Source of the DNA: Geminicoccaceae bacterium | GTDB taxonomy: Bacteria > Pseudomonadota > Alphaproteobacteria > Geminicoccales > Geminicoccaceae | DNA: 64,000 bases | Direction of reading: 5' to 3' | Assembly: GCA_025999455.1 (NCBI GenBank) | Contig: AP024683.1 | Span: forward strand, 131,501-195,500 | In this document: positions 39,505-47,606 of the stretch, in pieces | How positions within the stretch are numbered: position 1 is the stretch's first letter | How the letters are laid out: every line of letters starts with the position of its first letter | Program-made: the position numbers and the translations under genes | Notes under the pieces: generated by a model | Database searches by the model: none | What the model was told of the DNA's origin: nothing | What the model saw: the letters and a program-made list of their open reading frames with translations, nothing else

Positions 39505-40298
39505 CAGGGAGCCCCGCCACTCTCGGGACCGTCGTGCCGGCAGGCGTGGTGGTGTTGGTAGAGCGCCAGCACGCGCGCCAGCCGGTCGCCCAGGAGGTGG
39601 CGGAAGGCGGCGTCGCGGGCCACCTGCTCGGGTGGGCCGCTGCAGCAGACGTGGCGATCGAGGCAGACGACCCGGTCGGTGTCGGCCATGACCAGGTGCA
39701 GGTCGTGGCTCACCAGCAGTACGGCGCAGCCACGCCGGCGGCGGACCGAACCGATCAGCTCGTAGAGCTGGAGTTGGCCCGCGAGGTCCACCCCGCTCAA
39801 AGGCTCGTCGAGCACGAGCAGCTCGGGCCGGCGCAGGAGGGCTCGGGCGAGGAGGACGCGGCGCAGCTCACCACCCGAGAGTGCGCGCATCTGTCGCCGC
39901 TCGAGGCCCGCCACACCGACCTCGTCGAGGACCGCCTCGAGCTCGGCTCGGGGCCGCCGGCCACCGAGCTCGAGGAAGCCCAGCACGTCGAGCGGCATGG
40001 CCCGGTCGATCGCGAGCGTCTGCGGCGCGTAGCCGATGCGCAACCCGGCGCGGCGCCGGACCGTGCCCGAGGACGGCGCCACCAGTCCGAGGGCCACCTT
40101 GACGAGCGTCGTCTTGCCCGCGCCGTTCGGGCCGATCACCGTGACGAGCTCGCCCTCGCGAAGGACGAGGTCCACCGCCTCGAGGATCGCCCGCTCCTCG
40201 CGCCGGACGGTGACGGCGCGCAGCTCGATCAGGACGGGCGCCGCGGACGGAACGGCGGATCCCACCTCCGGTCGTGTCGCGAGCGCTTGCACCGCCAT
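39504..40298 (-). CDS. znuC: zinc ABC transporter ATP-binding subunit ZnuC
   Basis: A 264-residue ATPase with Walker A GPNGAGKTTLVKVALGL (about residue 54), Q-loop IGYAPQTLAI, signature RALSGGELRRVLLARALL (about 148), Walker B LLVLDEPLSGVDLAGQ (about 170) and the H-loop VLLVSHDLHLVM. It is coupled to znuB. The first 25 residues precede the ATPase core. Its start lies next to the dyad shared with divergent znuA. Confidence 0.95.
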   Translation of the reverse strand: MAVQALATRPEVGSAVPSAAPVLIELRAVTVRREERAILEAVDLVLREGELVTVIGPNGAGKTTLVKVALGLVAPSSGTVRRRAGLRIGYAPQTLAIDRAMPLDVLGFLELGGRRPRAELEAVLDEVGVAGLERRQMRALSGGELRRVLLARALLRRPELLVLDEPLSGVDLAGQLQLYELIGSVRRRRGCAVLLVSHDLHLVMADTDRVVCLDRHVCCSGPPEQVARDAAFRHLLGDRLARVLALYQHHHACRHDGPESGGAP

Positions 40299-40301
40299 GA
40301 C

Positions 40302-40315
40302 CGTATCCTATAACG
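40302..40315. promoter_or_regulatory. possible Zur operator between znuC and znuA
   Basis: CGTATCCTATAACG matches 10 of 14 positions of the dyad CGTTATATATAACG, similar to alphaproteobacterial Zur boxes (GTTATA-TATAAC core, family knowledge). It is in the 42-base gap between the divergent znuC and znuA starts, among very few A/T-rich bases in the region, and would let Zur repress both directions. Confidence 0.5.
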
Positions 40316-40340
40316 TTGCATCGTGCGGGAGGATCGTGCC

Positions 40341-41312
40341 ATGGCATCGTCGCGCTGTCACTTGCCGGGCGTGCTCGCGGCGGCGGTCGTCGCGGGCGGC
40401 ATCGCGAGCGCGGTGCGGGCTGCCGAGCCACCCGCGCTCGTCGCCTCGATCGTCCCGCTCCACGCGCTCGCCGCGGCGGTGATGGAGGGCGTCGCGCGGC
40501 CGCATCTCCTGGTACCGCCCGGCGCCTCGCCGCACACCTTCCAGCTCAAGCCGTCGGAAGCCAGGAAGTTGCAGGAGGCGGACGTCGTCGTCTGGGTCGG
40601 CGAAGCGCTCGAGACGTTCCTCGACAAGCCGCTGCGAACGCTCGCCGGGCGCGCGACCGTCGTCAGGGTCGGCGAGCTGCCGGGGGTCGAGACCCTGCCG
40701 CCCCGCGAGGGTGGAGTCTGGGCCGAGCACGGCCACGCACACGGCCACGGCAAAGACAAGGGCAAGGGCGCCGATCGTGATCGAGAGATCGACGGCCATC
40801 TCTGGCTCGATCCGATGAACGGCAAGGCGATCGTGCTCGGGATCGCCGAGCTGTTGGCGCGGAAGGACCCGGCGCGGGCCGAGCTCTACCGCGCGAACGC
40901 CGCCCGAGAGGCGACGCGCATCGAAGCCCTGCACGCCGAGCTCGAGGCGCGTCTCGCCCCCGTCGTGAACCGGCCCTTCGTCGTGTTCCACGACGCCTAT
41001 CAATATTTCGAACGCCGTTACGGGCTCGCGGCCGCGGGCTCGATCACGGTCTCGCCGGATCGTCCACCCAGCGCCAAACGTCTGGCCGCGCTGCGCAAGA
41101 CGATCCGCGAGCGCGGTGCGGTCTGCGTTTTCGCCGAGCCGCAGTTCGAGGCACCGATCGTGGCCAGTGTGGCCGAGGGAACGGGGGCCCGAACGGCCAG
41201 GCTCGATCCGGTGGGCACGCCCCCGATCGAGCCGGGGCCCGCGGCCTACCGTCGGATCCTCGACCAGCTCGGCCGCGACCTCGTGACGTGCCTCGCCGGA
41301 CCCACGGGCTGA
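40341..41312 (+). CDS. znuA: zinc ABC transporter substrate-binding protein ZnuA
   Basis: Periplasmic zinc receptor of 323 residues with a Sec signal peptide (about residues 1-28, cleavage near VRA-AE). The metal-binding histidines expected for the cluster 9 family are visible: SPHTFQLKP (about residue 67), the HLWLDPMN motif after a His/Lys-rich loop HGHAHGHGKDKGKG (about 132-145), and VFHDAYQYFERRYG (about 215). The charged His loop is typical of ZnuA rather than manganese binders. ATG at 40341 is chosen over a GTG at 40323 because GGGAGGA lies 8 bases before it. Confidence 0.93.
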   Translation: MASSRCHLPGVLAAAVVAGGIASAVRAAEPPALVASIVPLHALAAAVMEGVARPHLLVPPGASPHTFQLKPSEARKLQEADVVVWVGEALETFLDKPLRTLAGRATVVRVGELPGVETLPPREGGVWAEHGHAHGHGKDKGKGADRDREIDGHLWLDPMNGKAIVLGIAELLARKDPARAELYRANAAREATRIEALHAELEARLAPVVNRPFVVFHDAYQYFERRYGLAAAGSITVSPDRPPSAKRLAALRKTIRERGAVCVFAEPQFEAPIVASVAEGTGARTARLDPVGTPPIEPGPAAYRRILDQLGRDLVTCLAGPTG

Positions 41313-41318
41313 ACGCGG

Positions 41319-42251
41319 TCAGTCCGCGCGCGACGACTCGCGCGTTCGAAGCTGAGCCTCGCGCCAGGCGACGTAGAGAACGGCACCGAAGATGATGGTG
41401 CCACCCGCGATCGCGAGAAGGTCGGGCCGTTCGGCGAACAGCAGCCAACCCAAGAGGACGGCCCAGACGAGCTTCGTGAAGTCGGCGGGCAGAACCTGGG
41501 TCGCTTCGGCTTCGCGGAAGGCTTGCGCGACCGCGACCTGCCCCAAGCTGCCGACGGCACCGACGAGGAACAAGAGGACCAACGCCCGGCCGTTCGGCCA
41601 GACCCAGAAGGGGAGCGCGCAGGCGAAGGTGATGGGGAGCAGGAAGAGACCGGCGTAGACGGTGATCCGCACGCTGGGCTCGGTCCGGGCGAGCAGCTTG
41701 ATGTCGATGAGCGCCCCGGCCCAGGCGAGCGAGCTCAGCGTGACGAGGATCTCGCCCATTTGCGGTGGCTCGAGACCGGGGCGGAGGATCAACAGGGCGC
41801 CGGCGAAGCCGATCAGCACGGCGGCGATGCGCCGCGGCCCGACCCGCTCGCGGAGAACCAGCGCGGCCAAGACCGTGGCGAACAAAGGCGCCAGGAAGCT
41901 CAAAGCCGCCACGGTCGCGAGCGGAGTGAGCGTGACGCCGTAGAACCAGAGGAGCATGGCGATCGCGTTCAAGACCCCGCGGATCGCGTGGAGATGGGGG
42001 ACGCGGGTCGCAAGCGAGGCGAGCCCGGCGCGCATCACGACCGGCACCAGGACCAGCAGGCCGAAGAGATTGCGGAAGAAGGCGATCTCGAAGGGATGGA
42101 CCTCCGAGCCCACGAGCCGGATGAGGGCGTTCATGGCGGCGGAGGCGAAAGCCGCCACCATCATGAAGAAGATGCCGCGGGCGACCGCGCCGCGGCGCGA
42201 GACGGTGCGCCGGGTCTCTTCGTTCGGATCCGTGCCTTCGGCGCGGGTCAA
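41319..42251 (-). CDS. EamA/DMT family transporter
   Basis: A 310-residue drug/metabolite transporter with ten predicted helices in two EamA repeats (about residues 29-160 and 175-300). The first repeat contains NALIRLVGSEVHPFEIAFFRNLFG and the second the SLGQVAVAQAFREAEATQVLP region. Exporters of this kind handle amino acids, nucleotides or other small molecules. The TTG start at 42251 overlaps the stop of the ThDP enzyme gene as TTGA; an in-frame ATG about 28 codons later is a possible alternative. It is the last gene of a same-strand run that includes the YcaO/TfuA cluster, so a role in export of its product is conceivable but unproven. Confidence 0.85.
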   Translation of the reverse strand: MTRAEGTDPNEETRRTVSRRGAVARGIFFMMVAAFASAAMNALIRLVGSEVHPFEIAFFRNLFGLLVLVPVVMRAGLASLATRVPHLHAIRGVLNAIAMLLWFYGVTLTPLATVAALSFLAPLFATVLAALVLRERVGPRRIAAVLIGFAGALLILRPGLEPPQMGEILVTLSSLAWAGALIDIKLLARTEPSVRITVYAGLFLLPITFACALPFWVWPNGRALVLLFLVGAVGSLGQVAVAQAFREAEATQVLPADFTKLVWAVLLGWLLFAERPDLLAIAGGTIIFGAVLYVAWREAQLRTRESSRAD

Positions 42252-43792
42252 AGCACGGCTTCGATCAGGAAGGGCCCGGGTTCGCGCAGCGCGACCTCGA
42301 GGATGCGGGCGAGGTCTTCGGCCGTCTCCACCCGCGCGCCGGGCACACCCAGACCGCGCGCGACGTCCACCCAGTCGATCGCCGGCGGCTCGAGGGCGGT
42401 GAGCGCGCGCGTGGCCGGACCGCCGGGAGCCTCCCCGGTCCGTTCGAGCTCGAGACCGAGGATCCGATAGGCGCGGTTGGCGCAGACGATCGTGACGATG
42501 TCGAGCCCTTCCCGGGCCTGGGTCCAAAAAGCCTGGAGCGCGTAGGCGCCGCTCCCGTCGGCTTCGAGGTTCACGACCTTGCGACCCGGGGCGGCGAGCG
42601 CCGCCCCGATCGCCAGGGCCGGCCCCTCCCCGATCGCCCCGCCGGTGAGCGCCAACTGGGTGTGCGGGCGGGCCCGGTGCGCGACCGCCGAGAAGGGGTA
42701 GGCGTTGGTCACGGCCGTCGGCACGACGATCGCGCCTTCCGGCAGCGATCGGGCGAGCACGGCCGCGAGCTTGGCGCCGTCGAGGCGTCCGGTCGCCGCC
42801 TCGGGCGGGTCGAACGGTGCGCCCGGATCGTCTTCGCCGGCGCCGAGCTCGGCGGCGAGCGTCTCGAGCGCGGCGAGCGCGTTCTCGTCGGGGCCGGCCG
42901 CCCAGACGACCCCGGCCCGCCCCTCGAGATAGCGCGAGGGCTTGCCCGGCCAGCCGAAGAAGGAGACCGGCCGGCGAGCGCCGATCCCGACGACGTGGGC
43001 GAAGCCGTCGAGGAGCGCTTGGGCCTGTTCGGGGAAGTAGGGGAGCCGGCGGACCGCGGGGAGCCCGGCGCCGGTCTCGAGCCGGGCGAAGCCGGTCTCG
43101 CAGAGGAGCGTGGCGCCGCATGCGCGGGCGATCCGCCCGGCGAGGCGGAGGCCGAGGCCGTGGAGCGCGGCACCGCCGAGGAACAGAGCCCCCGGCGCGG
43201 CACCGCGGAGGAGCTCGGCTGCGGCCGCGAGCGCACCGGGATCGGGCGCGGCCGGGGGCTCCGGCTCACGGACCCGGATCGGCGCGTCGCCGACCGGCTC
43301 CATCTGGAGGTCGTGCGGGAGGACGAGCGTCGCGATCCCGCCCGTCCCGGACCGCGCCGCGGCGACTGCCTCGGCCGTGAGGCGGCCGGCCTCCTCCGCT
43401 CGCACGAGCCGCGCGTACCAGCGGGAGACGGTTCCGGCGGCCGCTCGGATGTCCATGGTGAGGGGCGCATCGGCGTCGAGGTGCCACGTCGCGTGGTCGC
43501 CTACCAGCACGAGGACGGGCGTGCGGGCCCGGCGGGCGTTGTGCAGATTGGCGAGCCCGTTGGCCAAACCCGGACCGAGATGGAGGAGGACGAGGGCCGG
43601 CCGGCCGGCGATCCGCGCGTAACCGTCCGCCGCACCGGTGCAGATCGTCTCGTGCAGGCCGAGCACCGGGCGGATCGCCGGCAGCCGGTCGAGGGCGAGG
43701 ACGAGCGGCATCTCGGTCGTGCCCGGATTGGCGAAGCAGAGTTCGACACCGGCCGCTGCCGCCGTCCGCAGCACGAGATCCGCCGCGTTCAT
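42248..43792 (-). CDS. ThDP-dependent enzyme, acetolactate synthase large-subunit-like
   Basis: A 514-residue thiamine-diphosphate enzyme. The N-terminal PYR domain has the catalytic glutamate in GLHETICTGAADGYARIAGR (about 46-65). A central domain with a Rossmann-like fold occupies about 185-330. The PP domain has the cofactor-metal motif EADGSGAYALQAF (about 430) with the asparagine of VCANRAYRIL. No regulatory small subunit and no FAD-specific feature is evident, so it may be a decarboxylase or carboligase other than branched-chain acetolactate synthase. ATG at 43792 has GGAGGTATCGAG upstream. Gap to the upstream TfuA-peptidase gene is 169 bases. Confidence 0.85.
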   Translation of the reverse strand: MNAADLVLRTAAAAGVELCFANPGTTEMPLVLALDRLPAIRPVLGLHETICTGAADGYARIAGRPALVLLHLGPGLANGLANLHNARRARTPVLVLVGDHATWHLDADAPLTMDIRAAAGTVSRWYARLVRAEEAGRLTAEAVAAARSGTGGIATLVLPHDLQMEPVGDAPIRVREPEPPAAPDPGALAAAAELLRGAAPGALFLGGAALHGLGLRLAGRIARACGATLLCETGFARLETGAGLPAVRRLPYFPEQAQALLDGFAHVVGIGARRPVSFFGWPGKPSRYLEGRAGVVWAAGPDENALAALETLAAELGAGEDDPGAPFDPPEAATGRLDGAKLAAVLARSLPEGAIVVPTAVTNAYPFSAVAHRARPHTQLALTGGAIGEGPALAIGAALAAPGRKVVNLEADGSGAYALQAFWTQAREGLDIVTIVCANRAYRILGLELERTGEAPGGPATRALTALEPPAIDWVDVARGLGVPGARVETAEDLARILEVALREPGPFLIEAVL

Positions 43793-43920
43793 CTCGATAC
43801 CTCCACCTGGCTCTCCGTGGGCTCCGGGCTTAGCACGCCGGCCTCCGGAGGCCAGCGCGCCGGCCGGCATGCGCGTCCCCGGACCCGGCATGGCCCCGCG
43901 GCGAACGGCGCGGACAGAAG

Positions 43921-43943
43921 TGGCCGGGGCTTCGACCCGGCCA
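43921..43943 (-). terminator. hairpin downstream of the TfuA-peptidase gene
   Basis: TGGCCGGG and CCCGGCCA form a perfect 8-bp stem around a 7-base loop, starting 19 bases past the stop of the TfuA-C11 gene on the minus strand. No T-run follows, so it is not a standard intrinsic terminator; it may stabilise the 3' end or assist Rho. It would separate the RiPP-like unit from the ThDP gene. Confidence 0.35.
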
Positions 43944-43961
43944 CGAAGGATGCTGGGATTG

Positions 43962-45905
43962 TCAGGGAGGCACGGATGTTTCTAACCGAAGGCGTGTCGC
44001 GCCGCTGTGATGTTCGTCACTTGCGCAACAGCCGTGGAATCGATCGAGGAAGCGGAGCCAGCCCGACCCCGGTCCGCGGAGCGCCGGCCGTGCGGCATAG
44101 TCGTCCCGTCCGGCCAGGAACAGCGCGGATTGGGTCGGGAACCAGAGATTGAGCCCGCCGCGCATCGGCCCCCGCCGGGGCCATAAGGCTTCGGCGTGGA
44201 GGATGCACGCTTCGATCGCCGCGACGGCGGCCCGCGCGAGCTCCTCGATCCGATGGTCGCGGAGGGCTCTCGACAGCCGCTCGACGAGATCGACCGCGTC
44301 GACAAGAGCGCCCGCGCGGGCGGTCCGGGCGAGGAGCCGGACCGCGCGGATCGTCCGCAGGGCATCGGGCGGGAGCGTGGCCAGGACCTCGCCGAGCCGG
44401 CCCACCGCTTCCATCGCCGCCCCGGCCCGGTCGGTCCGCGCCGCGACCTGGCGGGCATGGCTCTGGCGCCGCGCCGCCGCGTCGTCGAGGAAGGCCGAGA
44501 TCAGCGCCGCGGCCGCTGTCCCGGGGTCGCGAGCGCGGGCCAGGACCGCCACCGCTCGATGGTAGGGAAGGCCACTCGCCGGCACGACCTCGCCCGACGC
44601 CAACACGATCCGAGCGAACGGGGCGAGATCGGCCAGAAGCTCGAGCTTCGCCATGAGGCAGGCATCGAAGACCAGGAGATCGAGGGGGCCCGTGCTCGCG
44701 AGCCCGGCCTCGAACGCGGCGAGCAGTTCGGCGATCGTCAGGGCATCGGCCGAGCCGTCGTCGATCGCGATGCGGTTGCCCTCGCCGTGCCCCCAGAGGA
44801 CGAGGGCCCGGCGACGCCCCGGGAAGGTGGCGATCCCCCAGCGGAGGAGCTCGCGCAGGAGACCGGGATCGCCGGTGTTCCGGGCGCCCACCGGCTCGAT
44901 CACCAAACGCGGGGCTCGGTGTTCCGCGTCGTCGGGAGCACCGGGCAGGAAAGCAAAGCGGCCGCGAAAGCCCGGTTCGGTCGAATCGAGCTCACCCGCG
45001 ACGTGCAGTTCGGCGAGCTCGGGGGCGGCGCGCAGCTCTTCGAGGTCCGCTCGGAGCTCCGGTGCCAAGTCGTTGTCGGCCGCGGCGAAGGTCAGGACGG
45101 TCCATGGCCGCATCGGCTGCGGCGGAAGCCCGGCGAGCGTCTCCGTCGCGGGCGAGCTCGTCGGCCCGAGGGCGGTGCGGGCGGCGTGGTGCTCGGCGAG
45201 GAGGCGACGCAACGGCCCGCTCCGGCTCGCGACGAAACGGCAGACGGGGGGCGCCGGATCGGCGAGGCGCGCACGAAGCCGCCGGACGAGGCGGGCCGCA
45301 TCGGCACGCTTGACGTCGACGGCGAGCCGGCGCGCCCAGCGCCGGACCGTATCGGCGCGGCGCTGGCCCACGATCTCGGCCAGGACCGCCTCGAGCGCGG
45401 CCCGGGTCCGCTCGGGGTAGAATCGCGCGGCGAGCCGGTGCGCGGCGCATGCGGCTTCCCCTTCTCCGAGGAGGCCGAGGCGGGCGAGCCGGGCGAGCGT
45501 GGCCCGAAGATTGACCATGGGCTCGCTCAGCGCCGGCCAGCCGAGCTCGGCCGGTCCGTGCAGGAGTGCCACCTCGTCGTCCGCCAGGAGGATGCCGTCG
45601 CGGTAGGCGGCGAAGATCGTCCCGACTCCCTCCATGCCGAACGGGTGGAGCTCGGCTGCGCGGAGCGCACCCATGCTCGCCGCACCGAGGACGGCGATCC
45701 CGGCCTCGAGCGCCGCCAAGATCTCTTTGTGCCAAACCGCCGGCTCGTGGCCGAACACACCGTCGACCAGCCCGATCAGCCGGGCACCCTCGTCCATCGC
45801 GCGCAGGACGTCGCCTTGCGCGGCCGGCGGCAGGACCCGGATGCCCGGCAGGTCGAGGTCGTGCAGGCGCGGGAAGCTCGGCCCGACGAAGAGGACGGCG
45901 TTCAC
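43962..45905 (-). CDS. TfuA domain fused to clostripain-like C11 cysteine peptidase
   Basis: A 647-residue two-domain protein. Residues 1 to about 190 are TfuA: GPSFPRLHDL at the start, then GLVDGVFGHEPAVWHKEIL (about 45-63) and GAASMGALRAAELHPFGMEG (about 74-93). Residues about 268-625 are a C11 (clostripain) peptidase: AAADNDLAPELRADLEEL (about 274), the catalytic His373 in VLWGHGEGN and catalytic Cys416 in FDACLMAKLELL, 43 residues apart, then ASGEVVPASGLPYH. TfuA partners assist YcaO enzymes in thioamide formation, and clostripain-type peptidases cut after Arg or Lys (family knowledge). GTG at 45905 overlaps the ycaO stop as GTGA. The fusion joins modification and cleavage functions; no signal peptide is seen, so it should act in the cytoplasm. 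Confidence 0.85.
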   Translation of the reverse strand: MNAVLFVGPSFPRLHDLDLPGIRVLPPAAQGDVLRAMDEGARLIGLVDGVFGHEPAVWHKEILAALEAGIAVLGAASMGALRAAELHPFGMEGVGTIFAAYRDGILLADDEVALLHGPAELGWPALSEPMVNLRATLARLARLGLLGEGEAACAAHRLAARFYPERTRAALEAVLAEIVGQRRADTVRRWARRLAVDVKRADAARLVRRLRARLADPAPPVCRFVASRSGPLRRLLAEHHAARTALGPTSSPATETLAGLPPQPMRPWTVLTFAAADNDLAPELRADLEELRAAPELAELHVAGELDSTEPGFRGRFAFLPGAPDDAEHRAPRLVIEPVGARNTGDPGLLRELLRWGIATFPGRRRALVLWGHGEGNRIAIDDGSADALTIAELLAAFEAGLASTGPLDLLVFDACLMAKLELLADLAPFARIVLASGEVVPASGLPYHRAVAVLARARDPGTAAAALISAFLDDAAARRQSHARQVAARTDRAGAAMEAVGRLGEVLATLPPDALRTIRAVRLLARTARAGALVDAVDLVERLSRALRDHRIEELARAAVAAIEACILHAEALWPRRGPMRGGLNLWFPTQSALFLAGRDDYAARPALRGPGSGWLRFLDRFHGCCASDEHHSGATRLRLETSVPP

Positions 45906-47107
45906 GGCCGCGCTCCGAGGGCGCGTGCCCGGGCTCCCGGGACCCAGCCCTCGATCTCGAGGCCGTCTTCGAGGGCGGGGAGGACGAGCTTGACGACGGG
46001 CACGCCGATCTCGACCCGCGAGAGGTCGACGAGCACAGGGCTCGGCAGGCCGCGCTCGGCCAATCGGTCGAGGAGCCGGGCGAGATGGTCGGCGGGCGGA
46101 AGCGCAGGGTCCCAGGGCGGCGCCGTCACGGGCCGCCGACCCGGCCGTCGCAAGAGCTCGCGATGGCGGGCGAGACGGGCCGGATCGATCGGCGCGTAGC
46201 GCGCCCGACCGATGTCGTCGCGGGAGCCCGTGATCTGGGTGAGGCGCGCCTGGATCGCTTCGAGAACGGCGGCGAGGATCGCGGCCTCGGGATCGATCCG
46301 GCACGCGCTCCCGAACTCCCAGCCGCCCGGGTCGTGGGCGGCGGGCCGGTCGGCCATCAAATGGCAAAGGTACGTGGGAACACCGAGATCGGAGGTCGCG
46401 TCCCAGACGGCGACGAGCATCCCGGCGGCGCGCAGCCGGTCGAGCAGCGCGCGGAGCTCGGGATGGCGGAGGCTCGAGAGGTCGACGCGGGTCGCGGCGC
46501 GCGCGAACGGGTCGCGCAAGCCCCAGAGCGTGACGGCGTCCCGGTCGATCAGCTCGAGGAGGCCGTGGAGCGCTGCGTCGGCGGGCGTGCGACCGCTCGC
46601 GAGGCCGCTCGTCGTGAGGGTGAAGGAGCCGCGCCCCTCGGTTCGGGGGCGGGTCGTGTCGAGCTCGACGAGCTCGGCCGGGACCATGACCTCACGGCCG
46701 CTCGCGAGGTCACGACCGGGCAGCCACGGGATCGGCAGGTCGGGCCGCAGCCGGCTGCCGCGCGGCGGGCTCACCGTGGCGAGGTCGAGAAAGCCCGGGT
46801 TCGCGGCGACACTTGCGGGGGTGGCCACGATCTCCGGCAGCGCCGGCGTCTCGGCGTGCCAGGTCTCGATGCTCTCCATGAGCGCGCCCGCGAAAGCCGC
46901 CGCGCGGGTGAGGCCTTTGCCCTGGCTCACCGAAAGCGCGCGGCCGTTGGGCCGGCAGCAAACCGCCACCGGAACGCCCAGGTGGTCGAGGCCGGTGACG
47001 TCGGCGAGGCGGGTGATGCCGAAGAGACCGAGGCGCGGCCGCGCCCAGCGGACGAGCTCCTCGGGCGAGCCCACCGGCAGCGTGGGCCCGAAGGGAAGCT
47101 GGACCAA
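45902..47107 (-). CDS. YcaO family ATP-dependent backbone-modifying enzyme (TfuA-associated type)
   Basis: A 401-residue stand-alone YcaO. The ATP-binding elements are visible: SVSQGKGLTRAAAFAGALME then SIETWHAE (about 59-86), the TTSGLASGRTPADAALHG region followed by LLELIDRDAV (about 165-193), and GSACRIDPEAAILAAVLEAI then QARLTQITGSRDD (about 266-298). YcaO enzymes activate a backbone amide with ATP; with TfuA they make thioamides, with an E1-like or ocin-ThiF partner they make azolines. No E1 or RRE-containing partner is next door. The apparent start is TTG at 47107 just below a hairpin; a GTG at residue 12 is an alternative. It shares four bases with the TfuA-peptidase gene. Confidence 0.88.
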   Translation of the reverse strand: MVQLPFGPTLPVGSPEELVRWARPRLGLFGITRLADVTGLDHLGVPVAVCCRPNGRALSVSQGKGLTRAAAFAGALMESIETWHAETPALPEIVATPASVAANPGFLDLATVSPPRGSRLRPDLPIPWLPGRDLASGREVMVPAELVELDTTRPRTEGRGSFTLTTSGLASGRTPADAALHGLLELIDRDAVTLWGLRDPFARAATRVDLSSLRHPELRALLDRLRAAGMLVAVWDATSDLGVPTYLCHLMADRPAAHDPGGWEFGSACRIDPEAAILAAVLEAIQARLTQITGSRDDIGRARYAPIDPARLARHRELLRRPGRRPVTAPPWDPALPPADHLARLLDRLAERGLPSPVLVDLSRVEIGVPVVKLVLPALEDGLEIEGWVPGARARALGARP

Positions 47108-47115
47108 GGCCGTCC

Positions 47116-47143
47116 GGGCGCCCCGGCGGGAACCGGGGCGCCC
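47116..47143 (-). promoter_or_regulatory. strong hairpin between precursor and ycaO (putative attenuator)
   Basis: GGGCGCCCCGG (47116-47126) and CCGGGGCGCCC (47133-47143) form a perfect 11-bp G/C stem with a six-base loop. It begins 7 bases after the precursor stop and ends 8 bases before the ycaO start. Such intergenic stem-loops commonly raise the ratio of precursor to modifying enzyme by partial termination, 3' protection or blocking the downstream ribosome site. No U-run follows, so protection or translational control is the more likely mode. Confidence 0.7.
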
Positions 47144-47149
47144 ACCCGC

Positions 47150-47551
47150 TCAGTCGGTCGCGGGACCGGCGGCGAAGCGCTGCTTGCCGGCGGTCGGCCC
47201 GACCGGCTCGGGCGCGTCGAACAGACCCGCCGCGAAGCGCTGCTTACCGCCCGAGGGGGCGGCCGGCTCGACCGCTTCGAGCAGGCCCTCGGCGAAGCGC
47301 TGCTTGCCGCCCGTCGGGCTCGCGGGGTCGGCCTCGGTGACGACGAGCCGGTCGTTCAAGACGGCGTTCTTGAGGCCGACCAGGTGCGGCGCCGCATCGA
47401 GCGCGGCGATCACGCCGTCGCCCACGGCGCTGCCGCGCTGCTGATCGTCCGGCAGCCGGTAGCGCTCGACGAGCTCGGAAAGTGGCACGAAGAAGAGTGT
47501 GTCGTCGCGGGCGCGCAGAAGCACGCCCGGCTGGGTGGGAAGGTCGCGCAT
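47150..47551 (-). CDS. putative RiPP precursor with three 20-residue C-terminal repeats
   Basis: A 133-residue protein. Residues 1-80 form a leader-like region (TLFFVPLSELVERYRLPDDQ at about 18-37 is probably helical). Residues 81-133 are three tandem units of exactly 20 residues: GGKQRFAEGL plus a linker LEAVEPAAPS, GGKQRFAAGL plus FDAPEPVGPT, and a truncated AGKQRFAAGPATD. There is no cysteine anywhere, so thiazole formation is excluded; only Ser100, Thr80 and Thr120 flank the repeats, so oxazoline or backbone thioamide are the options. Each unit contains Lys and Arg, suiting cleavage by the C11 peptidase encoded two genes downstream. ATG at 47551 is chosen because GGAG lies 6 bases before it; an in-frame GTG at 47587 is less likely. 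Confidence 0.75.
   Translation of the reverse strand: MRDLPTQPGVLLRARDDTLFFVPLSELVERYRLPDDQQRGSAVGDGVIAALDAAPHLVGLKNAVLNDRLVVTEADPASPTGGKQRFAEGLLEAVEPAAPSGGKQRFAAGLFDAPEPVGPTAGKQRFAAGPATD
47153..47311 (-). repeat. 60-base tandem repeat encoding the KQRFA units
   Basis: Three copies (47311-47252, 47251-47192, and a partial 47191-47153) at exact 60-base spacing, in frame, with the GGCAAGCAGCGCTTCGC core nearly identical in DNA and more divergent proline/glutamate linkers. This is the repeated region of the precursor gene. Confidence 0.9.
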
Positions 47552-47606
47552 CGGCGGCTCCGATGGTGGGAGCTGGCGTCGTTCCACGGTCCGGCGTGGT
47601 GCGGCC

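Noticed and set aside
47153-47311. CRISPR-like array at the 60-base repeats
   Set aside because: The repeats are in frame, encode conserved peptide units, number only three and have no unique spacers or cas genes.
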